Assembly: GCF_033568475.1 (NCBI RefSeq)
Contig: NC_133122.1
Span: 20,219,206 to 20,283,205 of the forward strand
DNA: 64,000 bases
Source of the DNA: Henckelia pumila
Taxonomy: Eukaryota > Streptophyta > Magnoliopsida > Lamiales > Gesneriaceae
Direction of reading: 5' to 3'
The position numbers and the translations under genes are program-made. Shown piece by piece: positions 9,895 to 20,802 of the stretch. Numbering within the stretch: position 1 is the first letter of the stretch; each line of letters opens with the position of its first letter. The notes beneath the pieces are model-generated. The model searched no databases, had not been told where the DNA came from, and saw only the letters and a list, made by a program, of their open reading frames with translations.

Positions 9895-11014
9895 CAAAAT
9901 ATATGGGTGTTCATCGGTTGGTTCGATTTTAATTTGTCTAATTTCGGTTCGATTTTTCGGCTTTCGATTTATGAAAAATATAATCCGAAGTCAAACCGTT
10001 TTACTTCGGTTCGGTTCGGTTTTTGTACTATAACAAAAATTTAAAATTCGTCCCTAAATTTAGCGACGTTTTATTGAAATTCGTCGCTATTAGCGACAGC
10101 TGTAAATCAGGGAGTTGCTAATTCAAATTTACGTCAACTGTGAAAAGTTAGTCGCTATTATTAGCGACTAAATATTAAATTTCGTCGCGAATAGAGACAA
10201 TATGGCATATTTGTCTTTAAAATTAGGGACGAACATCTACAAAATAGTCTGGAATTCCGACCAAATATTATTTCCGTCTCTATTTACGACTAAATATTAA
10301 ATATGTCGCTAATACCAACAAAACAACAGTTTGTCTTTAATACCGACTAATAATTTAAAGTGTCGCTATTAGCCACTAATTTTATGTGCGCGTCGCTAAT
10401 AGCGACGAATATAATACCCTCGTCGTTATTAGCGACGACTTAACTTCTGTCGCTAATAGCGACGCTTTAATATATTCATCGTTATTAGCGACAGAATTAT
10501 TCTCTATACGTCACTATTAGCGACACAATTTTACAAGTAATCGCTAATCTTCAGATTTATTGGTTCCAACCCTAGCCGCCACACTTGTTTCCTTTTTGTT
10601 CTTTTGTTTTTTTCCCCCGGCCGATCCATTTTCTTTCATCGCCGCCCATCTCCGCTCGTCGCTGCCCGAAGCCTGGCTGCTCGACGTCGCCTGATGCCCG
10701 GCCGCTCCTCGCCGGCCTCTCTTCCATTTTGAGATAATAAGCTTGGTATTTTTATATATTTGTACATACGTATATTTATATGCATAAATCTTGCAAAAGT
10801 TTTTGACTAATTTCAAAATTTTTGGGTTGTAAATGTGTTTATAATATGAAATGAAGCTTACGAAGGCCGCCAGCCCTCCCGCCGCCGTTGCCGCCACAGA
10901 TCTTTGTCATCTCTGATCGCCGCCGTCCGCTACTCCCGCCGGTAAGTGTTTAATAATATAATTAAGTTGTATGTTAGTATAATATTGTATAATTGTAAGG
11001 GAATAGGGGTTGCA

Positions 11015-11830
11015 CATAAACAGTTTGAGGTATTGTCACAAGGTGTTGACAACACCTACAATAACACCTAGAGTAATTTGCAGCGGAATATAACTTAAGC
11101 GTGAATAAAATAAACAAGCAACCAAATAAATAGACTCAAATAATTTAAGCAAGAGTATAAAAATACTCTTGCAGCGCCTCAGGGCAAAACTTCACTAGAA
11201 AACAATTCAAAAAGTTTTACAAACCCTAACACTAGTGATTATTGTAAAATCAATTTTCTCCAACATATGAGAAAATAAAACAAATAAAAATAACTCCTAA
11301 AAATTCTATATGAAATAGAATAAAAAAAATAGAGTAAGGAGTTTAAGATCTCGATGCCAAAACTTGTAGAGATGAAAACACTTTTTGATAAGTGATCTTC
11401 AAGTGTTCTTCAAGCATCAAACAACATTGACCGATATGAGCTTTCAAAGATCTTCAATCCTTCTGTCAATGTACGTATATGAAGCTCTAGGAAAATCTCA
11501 CGGTTTCTCTCTATATTTCGGTCGGTGTGTCTCTCTTCAATATATAGACTAGAATCCTTCTTCAACATATTTCCTTGTAGGCATAGGATTCTCTAGATTT
11601 GATCATATCAAATCTACACAAATAAAGAAAGATATATATTAGATATGATATGATAAATATTATAATAAGCTTATCAATTTCTCAAATCAACTTTTTCAAG
11701 GAAATAAATAACTTGTTACTTCATGTTCAAGAAAGACAAAAGATATTAAATAAATTCTTTTCAAAATTGGAGAAATTAAATGAATAAAATATTCCTTTCA
11801 ATAATTTTTTTTAAAAAAATTAAGGGTAAA
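11015..11830. other. Unresolved insert inside the CACTA-like element
   Basis: This AT-rich stretch differs in texture from the subterminal repeats around it. It has features seen in plant LTR-type sequence (a TTGCAGCGGAA-like motif and an inverted GGTGTTG/CAACACC pair near 11041-11056). I could not find matching ends or a target duplication, so its identity is open. Confidence 0.3.
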
Positions 11831-11852
11831 TTAATGTGTTTTTGACTTTTTC

Positions 11853-11895
11853 GCAGCCGTCGCCGCCGCCCCGGATCTGCCATCTTCATTTGTTG

Positions 11896-11971
<76 letters not shown>

Positions 11972-12095
11972 AAATATATATATAAATGTATACATATATA
12001 TGTAATTTAGTATTTATGTAAATTAATGTGTTTTTGACTTTTTCGCAGCCGTCGCCGCCGTCGTGGTCGCCGCCGCCCAGATCTGCCATCTTCAG
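11853..12095. repeat. Duplicated GC-rich block around a (TA)n microsatellite
   Basis: The sequence GTGTTTTTGACTTTTTCGCA, followed by CCGTCGCCGCCG and GATCTGCCATCTTCA, occurs twice, at about 11838-11890 and 12028-12095. Between them is a long TA run (about 11898-11967). The second copy has extra GTCGTGGTCGCCG sequence. The minus-strand frame through this region is repeat translation and not a gene. Confidence 0.8.
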
Positions 12096-13085
12096 TTTAA
12101 TCCGAAAAATTTATTTTTATTTTGTCTGTTAGTTTGTTGTACAATAAATTATGTAGAAAAACAATCAAACCTTGTGTAGTAGTTAACTAATTTTAATGTT
12201 TTCTTTATTTTAATGTGTATATATGATCGTACATTTCATATATATTTTAGCTATATAAAAAGTTGTGCAATTATTACAATAATGGTTAAAAAAACAAAAT
12301 AAATTAAAAATATATATATATCGCGAAATTCAGCGACGCCTTAATAAATATTTCGTCTCTAAAATAGCGATTAATGCAGTATTTTTGTCGCAATTTACGA
12401 CGATTTTATAAATAATTCGTCGCAAATAATGACTAAAATCATTAAAATACGTCGCTATGTAACGACGAAATTATCTACAAGACGTCGCTAATAGCGACAA
12501 ATTATTTACAATTTCATCGCTAAAAGCGACAAATTTAATAAATAAAATTAGTCGCTATTAGCGACGAAAGTTTTAATGAAGGCTGTCACAATTACCTACG
12601 AAATTATTTTTCGTCGCAATTAAAGACGAATTATATTTGTCGCTATTAGAGACAAAATATATGTTTGTCGCAATTAGGGACGAAATATTACTGTCGCAAA
12701 TAGCGACGAAATTAAAGTATTTTAGTCGCTAATAGCGACATTTATTTTTAATTCGTCGTTAATACCTAACGACGAAGAAATTAACGGCCATTTATTAATT
12801 CGTCTCTAATTCGTCGCTAATTCAAATTTAGCGACGCTTTAAGGCTATTAAAACCGTCGCTAAACGTCGAGTTTTTTTGTAGTGATTAACAAACAATACA
12901 AGAACAAATATCCAACCACGATTTTATAATATTTAAAAACAAAACAAAACAAATTTTGATGTTGTTATTTCGATTTTGATACAATTATTAAAATTAATAA
13001 TACAAATACATTGTAAAATATAATATATTTTTTTACATGATTTTTTAGTAAAAACTTTAAAAATAAAGTTTAAAGGGAAAATAAG

Positions 13086-13364
13086 TTTTTTGGTCTAGTA
13101 ACATTACCCCATTTTGGTTTGGTCCATTAACTTTTTCGATGTGAGTTTTGGTACATTAACTTTTCACTTTCAATGATTTTTGGTCCAACTGCATACGTGT
13201 CAACTTCTGATTGGTCCAAAATGATGATGTGGACCAATCAGAAGCTGACACGCATGCAGTTGGACAAAAAATCATTGAAAATGAAAATTTAGTGTACCAA
13301 AATCTACATCGAAAAAGTTAATGGACCAAAACCAAAACATGGACAAGTTAATGGACCAAAAAAA
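13086..13364. mobile_element. Foldback MITE (TTTTTTGGTCCATTAAC ends)
   Basis: An almost complete palindrome: two arms of about 130 bp, each starting TTTTTTGGTC and running through CCATTAACTTTTTCGATGT to CTGATTGGTCCA, meet at about 13222. The arms differ at some positions, so it is not new. It lies in the right part of the hAT MITE. I could not define a target duplication. Confidence 0.85.
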
Positions 13365-13886
13365 GTATTTTTCCAAGTTTAAATGACTTACATAAACAAC
13401 AATCAACTAAAAATTACATAAACAACAACAATTAATTAAATAAACAACAATCAACTAAAAATTATTCAAAATGATTATTAATTCACTAAATATTATCTCA
13501 TAACATATATAATATAAATAAAATTATTAATTTAATTTAATTTCGATTTTTTCGGTCGGTTTGGTTTTGACATATATAATTAAAACCGAACCAAATAAAC
13601 TTCGATTTTAATATTTATATCCGAATTACAAAATACGGTTTTCGGTTCGGTTCGATCTTTGATTTTTTCAGTTTGGATTTCCGGTTTTTTCGGTTTTATC
13701 CAAAATATGAACACCCCTACCAAAATATGATAAAAACGATCTTGAATATACGTCACCAAAACAATTAAGATTCCATTTAGATATATACTTTAAAAATATT
13801 TTTGATATTTTATAAATGAAAAAAATAAAGTATATATGTAACGCCCCACTGTATCAAGACGGGTCCTTTCAGCGTGCTTATGTCCT

Positions 13887-15281
13887 TAATAAGTGCATTT
13901 TGTATGTATTATTTCATGTTATTTTTATGTCTATTTTGTATGCATTCATATTATTTTTATGTGTTTTTATGTTTTTTAGTGCATGTGTGTGTATTTCACT
14001 CCTTGGGTTAATTTTGTAGGAAAATGGATTTTTGAAGAGTGAATTACGGAGCAGCCTTGATCGAAAAATCATATTTAATTTTAGATACATTAAAATCCAA
14101 TCTTCACCGTTCAGATTAAAGTTAAAGATGTTTTGAAGCTGCTGTCCAAATTTCAGCTCAATCCGACGGCTAGATCTTGAGATATCAATTTTTGAAAATT
14201 GTCGCTCGGTGAAGATTTTTTGTACTGCGCGCGCGCGAGAATCAAGCTCGCGCGCGCATGAGTCCGACGTACAGCCTTCTGTTTTTATGTGCTGCGCGCG
14301 TGCGAGGCCTATGCCACGCGCGCGCGCGTGTTCGGGGGTCATATGTGTTCCGAAAAATCCTTATTTTGAGAGGAAATTAACTGGTAGGCGTTTCGGACCA
14401 TATATATACAAGATATAACATATTTTTGAGGGTTTCGGAAGCTCCAGAGCGTAGACAACGCAAGAAGAGGTGGCTACAAGGCTTGGGAGAGAAGATTTCT
14501 TCTTTCTTTTCTTCTTTTTATTTTTATTTTTATTTTTGAATTATTGTTTTTAATTATTGAGTAGTTTATTTTCAACCAAGACGGCGTGATTGGGCCGAAC
14601 AAATTCATGTAGAAAACTTGGATGTTTGTTTAGGATTTTTTAGAGTTGATTTTATTTTATTGATTGTCAGATTTATATTTATCTTGTGAATAGTCTGATC
14701 AACTGTTTGCTTGCATGTTAATCAATTCCAAATCGACAGAGGAGGTTTTGATTTTGATCACTCTGATAATTAACATATTGTAAAACCGACTAGAAATAGA
14801 ATTCGGTTTCAGTGTGCGGTTTAGGTGTAAACTGAATTTTCACAAATATTTAATGCATTCAAATTTGATTAGAATTACGAAAGATTAGTTCATCAATATT
14901 TGAATAGGTTTGATTGTTCTAGAAATAGACCTTTGAACAAATTAGGAGAATTCCCGTGAATTAAGATTAAATCTAAGTCCTGAATCGACTACATGTTACG
15001 TGATTTGTTCGGTACCTACGTGTGTCTTGGTTGTCTTTGTCTTGATTATTTTTATCTTCAGTTATTTTTATTCTTATTTCTTAATCAGTTTTTATTTTAT
15101 ATTCTTATTTTATTTAATTCAAAATCCTTCTATTATTTTGTCTAGATTAAGTAAAATAATTAATTTTTGAGAATTGACTGCAGTCCCTGTGGGATCGATA
15201 CTTGGACTCTCAGTCCACTTTACTATTACTTGACCTGGTGCGCTTGCCAGTAGATTTTTATCAAACCGATTTAGCCGGTTA
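13887..15281 (+). repeat. Left LTR of the gag-only element
   Basis: About 1395 bp. Near 14225-14335 it carries two GC-rich hairpin-forming blocks of alternating GCGCGC, unusual in this AT-rich DNA. The left LTR opens TAATAAG where the right has TGATAAG. Confidence 0.88.
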
Positions 15282-15448
15282 AGTTTTTGGCGCCGTTGCC
15301 GGGGACTGTTTAGATTATATTAGGATAGATTATTTGCTTGAGGCTAGACATTTTTTTTTTATTTCTATCTTTTCGTTCTTTTCGTTTTTTTTTATTTTAT
15401 TTTAATTTTGATTTTTTTTCTTTTCTTTTGCTTGTGAGGTACTTGGAG

Positions 15449-16171
15449 ATGGATCATCATCAGGTGTTCACAAGATTTGGCCAGCAATACTTGGAGCCAT
15501 TCTATGCTGTTTGGGGGAGATTCAATGATTTGGCGAACAGATTTCGATGCCATAAATTTTCGAGCTACACCCTCACTCAATTTTTTTATGGTGATTTGGA
15601 TGAGATTACAAGAAGTTGGGTGGATTATGGAGCGTTGGCCACTGACAGTCAATTGTTTAGAAGAGATGAAGACAGTGCGATGCACTTGTTAAATGATATG
15701 GCAGATTTTGACTACCATTGGCATTGTGATCCTTCACTGCAGGGTTGGAGTCACCAATATCCTCCATATATCAACTCTAAAAATTTTGCGAACCAGCCAC
15801 CGGAGCATCAAGAAGAGTGCATAGGGCGTTCCGAAGATTATGTGGCTCAGTTGGAAAATCTTGTGCGACAGCAGACAGAGTCAAATAAATTCTTAGAAAG
15901 CCGCATGAGTCTTTTGGATGAACAGATTGCGCTTCTTAGAGAACCAATTTTTGAGATCTGTCAAGAGAGTGAAGTAACTGAGCCAGAACATGAAGAAATC
16001 ATTTTTGAGGAATCTTCTTGTGAAGAAGAGCCAAACGTAATAGTGGAGGAGGAAGAACTATACAAGGAAAGAGATTTTACCTCGTCAGTGGTCGTTTTAT
16101 GTACACCTTTAGAAGATAATTTTTTGCCATTGACGCCACCTCCACAGTATTACATCCTCTTTGAGCTTTAG
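15449..16171 (+). CDS. Gag-like protein of the gag-only element
   Basis: A 240-codon open frame begins 145 bp after the primer binding site. The N-terminal half has the pattern EPFYAVWGRFNDLANR followed by a TLTQFFYGDLDE stretch, similar to the helical core of Athila-type gag. A Gln/Glu-rich predicted coiled coil follows (about residues 130-170), and the C-terminal third is very acidic. No zinc knuckle is visible. The frame is intact here. Its likely role is particle formation with help from a related autonomous element, an inference from the class. The start is the first Met (MDHHQVF) after a T-rich leader. Confidence 0.6.
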   Translation: MDHHQVFTRFGQQYLEPFYAVWGRFNDLANRFRCHKFSSYTLTQFFYGDLDEITRSWVDYGALATDSQLFRRDEDSAMHLLNDMADFDYHWHCDPSLQGWSHQYPPYINSKNFANQPPEHQEECIGRSEDYVAQLENLVRQQTESNKFLESRMSLLDEQIALLREPIFEICQESEVTEPEHEEIIFEESSCEEEPNVIVEEEELYKERDFTSSVVVLCTPLEDNFLPLTPPPQYYILFEL

Positions 16172-17600
16172 CCTAGAATCAGAGTCTCTTTCCAAAGGAA
16201 AAATTTCATGCCGAGTACTGTTGGACCGACAAGCTTAAACTGCAAATATCACGCCAAGCTTGAGGGCGAAGAAATTCAAAACCCATACGTAGAATCGTAT
16301 GATTCTTACTATGGGCGGCAACTGCTCTTTGATGGTGGCTTCTGCATAGTCGGGCTATAGACTATAATTTTAGCGCTGACTGGGAGGCAACCCAGTGTTT
16401 TTGCTTTTGTTTTTTTTTTGTTTTTTTTTTTATATTTTGTTTGATTTTGTTTTCTTTCCCATGCCAGTTGGTCATGCCTGCCGATATATCTAGACTGATG
16501 TTACTGTCCCAGCTGATCCCGTCAAGAAGGAAGAGAATGAAACAAAAACCAGGGGAGTGTTATTTTTGTTTTCATTGTGTTTTTGTTCGTTTTGAATTCT
16601 GTTCATTGTCTGAAGCATTGAGGGCAATGCTTTGGATAAGTATGGGGGGGTAGACTAGTTTATTTCATTATGTTTTGTGTTTGTGTTGCATAAAGTTCGT
16701 TTCATATCTGTTTGCATATAGTGTGTTTTTGTTGTTGTTTGTGTTGTCCTGCATGGGTAGGATAAGTCATGGTAGCCTATGATGATGAAGTTTGAAAAAA
16801 ATGGATTTTTGAAAAATTTTTGCTCTTGACTGGACATGAGAAACTGTAGGTTGAACCGTGAATATTTTTAAGCACTAATGTTAGACCGGTGAATTGTAGC
16901 GAAAGATTTGATGAAGTTTCTGTCTGTTTGACCATTGCACGGCAATAGGTGGTTTGTGGATCTTGATTGTTTTCTATGAATTTTGATGAGGCTCTAGTTT
17001 ACACTTATGATCTTGGGCGCACCTAGAAAAATTTATATACAATTCCATCCGGGCCTTGAAAGGATTAAAATCCTAAAAAAAAAAAATCAAATTTAAGGCT
17101 AAGTATGCGGATTCAATGGGATTGATGCTCCATCCGGGCTATAGACGAGGGGATTAGAAAGAAAAAATAGAATGATTTTTCGTATCCTAGCCAGTTATAG
17201 CTAAGTCAACGGGTAATTATTGGGGCTAATGCAATACCGGGTGCAAAATCCGGAGGTATGTAATTCATTATCTCAAGGGAGGTGGGTTTGTCTAGAGGTC
17301 GTTGGAAGGAATGAGCACTTGAAGAGTTAAACTTGCACTAATTTGTCATAGGTCGCTAAACAGTTTTGAAACGAATTCGGTCTAAGTTGTATGAAACTGG
17401 AATGACATTTCACACACACGCGTTCACGTTAAACCGAAGGTGTATTATGAAAAGTTGAGAGCATTTCTGTGTTTTTTGTTTTGTGATTAAACTTCTCAGA
17501 GGCTTTGCACATTTATGAATCGTCCTTACTTATGTTTTTGTTTGCATTTTGTTTTTGCATGTCTTGCTCGAGGGCGAGCAAGGTTTAAGTATGGGGGTGT

Positions 17601-18993
17601 TGATAAGTGCATTTTGTATGCATTATTTCATGTTATTTTTATGTCTATTTTGTGTGCATTCATATTATTTTTATGTGTTTTTATGTGTTTTAGTGCATGT
17701 GTGTGTATTTCACTCCTTGGGTTAATTTTGTAGGAAAATGGATTTTTGAAGAGTGAATTACGGAGCAGCCTTGATCAAAAAATCATATTTAATTTTATAT
17801 ACATTGAAATCCAATCTCCACCGTTCAGATTAAATTTAACGATGTTTTGAAGCTTCTGTCCAAATTTCAGCTCAATCCGACGGCTAGATTTCGAGATATG
17901 AATTTTTGAAAATTGTCGCTCGGTGAAGATTTTTTGTACTGCGCGCGCGCGAGAATCAAGCTCGCGCGCGCGAGTCCGACGTACAGCCTTCTGTTTTTAT
18001 GTACTGCGCGCGTGCGAGGCCTATGCCGTGCGCGCGCGCGTGTTTGTGGGTCATATGTGATCCAAAAAATCCTTATTTTGAGAGGAAATTAACTGGTAGG
18101 CGTTCCGTACCATATATATACAAGATATAACATATTTTTGAGGGTTTCGGAAGCTCCAGAGCGCAGACAACGCAAGAGGAGGTGGCTACAAGGCTTGAGA
18201 GAGAAGATTTCTTCTTTCTTTTCTTCTTTTTATTTTTATTTTTATTTTTGAATTATTGTTTTTAATTATTGAGTAGTTTATTTTCAACCAAGACGGCGTG
18301 ATTGGGCCGAACAAATTCATGTAGAAAACTTGGATGTTTGTTTGGGATTTTTTAGAGTTGATTTTATTTTATTGATTGTCAGATTTATATTTATCTTGTG
18401 AATAGTCTGATCAACTGTTTGCTTGCATGTTAATCAATTCCAAATCGACAGAGGAGGTTTTGATTTTGATCACTCTGATAATTAACATATTGTAAAACCG
18501 ACTAGAAATAGAATTCGGTTTCAGTGTGCGGTTTAGGTGTAAACTGAATTTTCACAAATATTTAATGCATTCAAATTTGATTAGAATTACGAAAGATTAG
18601 TTCATCAATATTTGAATAGGTTTGATTGTTCTAGAAATAGACCTTTGAACAAATTAGGAGAATTCCCGTGAATTAAGATTAAATCTGAGTCCTGAATCGA
18701 CTACATGTTACATGATTTGTTCGGTACCTACGTGTGTCTTGGTTGTCTTTGTCTTAATTATTTTTATCTTCAGTTATTTTTATTCTTATTTCTTAATCAG
18801 TTTTTATTTTATATTCTTATTTTATTTAATTCAAAATCCTTCTATTATTTTGTCTAGATTAAGTAAAATAATTAATTCTTGAGAATTGACTGCAGTCCCT
18901 GTGGGATCGATACTTGGACTCTCAGTCCACTTTACTATTACTTGACCTGGTGCGCTTGCCAGTAGATTTTTATCAAACCGATTTAGCCGGTCA
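17601..18993 (+). repeat. Right LTR of the gag-only element
   Basis: About 1393 bp, TGATAAG...CCGGTCA, followed by the GTCCT duplication. It contains the same GC-rich hairpin blocks, near 17940-18045. Confidence 0.9.
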
Positions 18994-19018
18994 GTCCTCA
19001 CTCACATGCACCCTGAAA

Positions 19019-19082
19019 AACTTCCCAGGGGGTCACCCATCCTATAATTTCCCCAAGTCAAGTACGCTTAACTTTGGAGTTA
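19019..19082 (-). other. 5S rRNA-derived segment of the Cassandra LTR
   Basis: On the minus strand the segment reads AACTCCAAAGTTAAGCGTAC, then CTTG, and ends AGGATGGGTGACCCCCTGGG. This matches the 3' half of plant 5S rRNA (AGTTAAGCG, AGGATGGGTGACC, CTGGGAAGT). The 5' half is hardly recognisable and the 5S ends are missing, so it is not a working 5S gene. In Cassandra such segments supply an internal RNA polymerase III promoter. Confidence 0.85.
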
Positions 19083-19670
19083 TTATGTGATGAGCTTTCG
19101 AAAAGAAGATGCACCTTCTTGATATGAGTAGCACATATGAAATCTTGTAAGCTCTCCTCAACTATGCAGTTCCATACCTACACAGTCTCAGAATCCCTCT
19201 CATTCTGGCACGGGATCGGTTCATTCATATCTTCCTCCGCCTAGAAGCCTACCAGGAGCCGCTCATTGTCCGTGCAACCTCTTGGCACCGGCGATCACTC
19301 TCTGCCTCTTCAGCCCCGGTCGTCACAATATATTTGGACAAGATCTTTATAAATTATTTTTGAAAAAAAATATATTTCAAATAATGTTATCAAAATATAG
19401 TTTTAACTAACAAATTAGAGATTTTTATAGATATTTTTTAAAATAGAACTATGAAAAACAATGATGAATAACATTACTTTTGAAATATTAAAGTATTTTT
19501 AGAAAATAGTTGTCCAAACACATATTTATTTTTAAAACAAATTTTCAAAAATTATATAAAAAATAAAATACTTTTTATAAAAACGTTTTATAAATACTTT
19601 CCTAAGGGAACCTAAAATAACAATATATTTTACAATCGGAAATCGTGTATGAATAAGATGAGTTAATTAT

Positions 19671-20318
19671 GAGTAAATTTATTTTAAATTCTCAAACTTA
19701 AACATAATTTTGCGTTTAGTCTCTGTCAGGAAAAAAAAAATGTTTGAGCTCACTGATCCATAACAAAATGTTTCTGCACTCCCTGAGTTTACATTTTTTT
19801 CTCGGATGAAATTCGGCACAAATCATTGAAAATATTGTACTAACTGAGCATAAAATTATTTTAAATTTTTACTAATATATGATTTTTGAGTACTGAAATA
19901 TATATGAAGTATTGATATTCATTTCATATTGTCTTTTTTTAATTGAACGACTGTATAAAACATTAAAATATGGTATTAATTTATGATATTGGAGTATCAA
20001 TTATTTTAGATCTGGTACTAATATATGATTATTGAGTATTCAAACATGTGTTGCAAGTGTTGATATAAATAAAGTTGCTCAAATTTTTATACCCAAAATT
20101 TTATTTTTTGTACCAGATCTAAATCAATTAATACTCGAATACCATATATTAGTACCATATTTTCAATATTTTATACTGAATTTCACCCGTAAAAAAACAT
20201 GTGGACTCAGGGAGTGCATAAACATTTTTGTGTGATCCAGAGAGTTCAAACATATTTTTTTACGATAAGGACTGGATACAAAAATATGTTTGAATTTGGA
20301 AATTTAAAGCAAACTTGC
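19671..20318. mobile_element. Foldback MITE, about 650 bp
   Basis: The left arm (about 19671-19870) and right arm (about 20120-20318) are inverted copies. For example, CACTCCCTGAGT on the left pairs with ACTCAGGGAGTG on the right, and motifs around CAAACAT...TTTG also pair. The middle contains two partial copies of TACTAATATATGATT. No target duplication was found. The arms have drifted noticeably. Confidence 0.72.
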
Positions 20319-20793
20319 TTGCACGTTAATTTTTTTTAAAAAAATAAATAAAATAAATCAATCACCAAGCAGTCGAATATGATAATTAGGTGTTACTTCA
20401 TGAATTTTAAAATTTATCGAGGTGGATGTGGAATTAATGAAAGTCATATGAAAATAAATAAATGTTCTAAACCGGACATTTTATCTAATATTTTTTATTT
20501 ATTTTGTGAGGGTTGATTTTAGAAGTTTACTTAAATATACCAAAATAGTTATTATAAGTTTATAACACTCCATTTTTTTATTAGATAGTATAGATCAACA
20601 TCTCTTTATATGCATTGCATGTTGATACAAGTTATTCATATTTTTCATTATGTAGTGATGCGATCATTAACATTTTATTTAAAAAATATAACGATAATAC
20701 CGAAATATTTTTCTAAAAAATTTTATTTTAGGAAAATAAAATAAAACTCATCCATAAAGTTATACAATGAAGGTTTAATTATAATTTTAAATA
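20319..20793. other. AT-rich intergenic DNA
   Basis: No gene or clear repeat is visible. It is A/T-rich, with homopolymer runs. Confidence 0.5.
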
Positions 20794-20802
20794 AACTTTT
20801 AT

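Larger units (their letters stand above)
10026..12884. mobile_element. CACTA (En/Spm)-like non-autonomous element
   Basis: The inverted right end reads CACTACAAAAAAACTCG, the CACTA signature. The left end is a decayed version starting TACTATAACAAAAAT. About 500 bp at each end is packed with GTCGCTAATAGCGAC-type palindromes, the subterminal repeats typical of this superfamily. The 3-bp flanks (TTG, ATT) do not match, so I cannot confirm the target duplication. The middle has no recognisable transposase. It holds GC-rich segments (near 10545-10940, 11855-11885 and 12045-12095) rich in CCGCCG, which may be captured host sequence, and a segment of unknown origin near 11000-11820. Confidence 0.8.
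9903..13720. mobile_element. hAT-type MITE (GGGTGTTCAT ends), carrying two later insertions
   Basis: A perfect 8-bp target duplication CAAAATAT (9895-9902 and 13721-13728) brackets inverted ends ATGGGTGTTCAT and GTAGGGGTGTTCAT. The subterminal parts are full of CGGTTCGGTT-type motifs, in one orientation on the left (9920-10020) and inverted on the right (13550-13700). This is the common plant hAT MITE design. Taking away the CACTA-like element (10026-12884) and the foldback MITE (13086-13364) leaves about 680 bp of the original MITE. Confidence 0.88.
13887..18993 (+). mobile_element. Gag-only LTR retrotransposon (TR-GAG-like, Athila-type gag)
   Basis: Two LTRs of about 1.39 kb flank a 2.3-kb interior, with a 5-bp duplication GTCCT (13882-13886 and 18994-18998). 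A primer binding site TGGCGCCGTTGCCGGGG (15288-15304), complementary to the 3' end of tRNA-Asp, follows the left LTR after a 6-base gap. A polypurine-like GTATGGGGGTGT precedes the right LTR. The only coding region is gag-like. There is no pol, which fits the non-autonomous TR-GAG class mobilised by a relative. It looks structurally whole for that class. I count roughly 30-35 differences between the LTRs (about 2.4%), mostly in the first 500 bp, suggesting insertion about 1-2 million years ago. Confidence 0.88.
13837..19327 (-). mobile_element. Cassandra-type solo LTR with 5S-like sequence, split by a gag-only LTR element
   Basis: The two outer pieces (13837-13886 and 18999-19327, about 379 bp together) begin TGTAACGCCCC and end GTCGTCACA. 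They are flanked by a 5-bp duplication ATATA (13832-13836 and 19328-19332). The larger piece contains, on the minus strand, a stretch matching the 3' half of plant 5S rRNA, the hallmark of Cassandra. The element therefore reads on the minus strand, starting TGTGACGACCGGGG. Only one LTR is present, so it is a solo LTR and cannot be dated by LTR comparison. A second element inserted into it later. Confidence 0.82.
13769..19612. mobile_element. Tourist-like MITE, split by a Cassandra LTR
   Basis: The left end GATTCCATTTAGATATATACTT and the inverted right end GGTTCCCTTAGGAAAGTATTT are related, and both are flanked by TAA (13766-13768 and 19613-19615). Removing the insert and one copy of its 5-bp duplication leaves about 348 bp, a normal MITE size. 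The interior is AT-rich with internal inverted symmetry. It is the outermost and therefore oldest layer of this nest. Confidence 0.68.

Noticed and set aside
11886-12089. Minus-strand frame rich in Ile and Tyr
   Set aside because: It is read-through of the (TA)n microsatellite.
14209-14418. Arg/Ala-rich short frame
   Set aside because: It comes from the GCGCGC hairpin blocks in the LTR; it has no family features and the LTR explains the DNA.
19019-19110. Possible 5S rRNA gene
   Set aside because: Only the 3' half matches, the ends are missing, and the segment lies in an LTR with its own target duplication.
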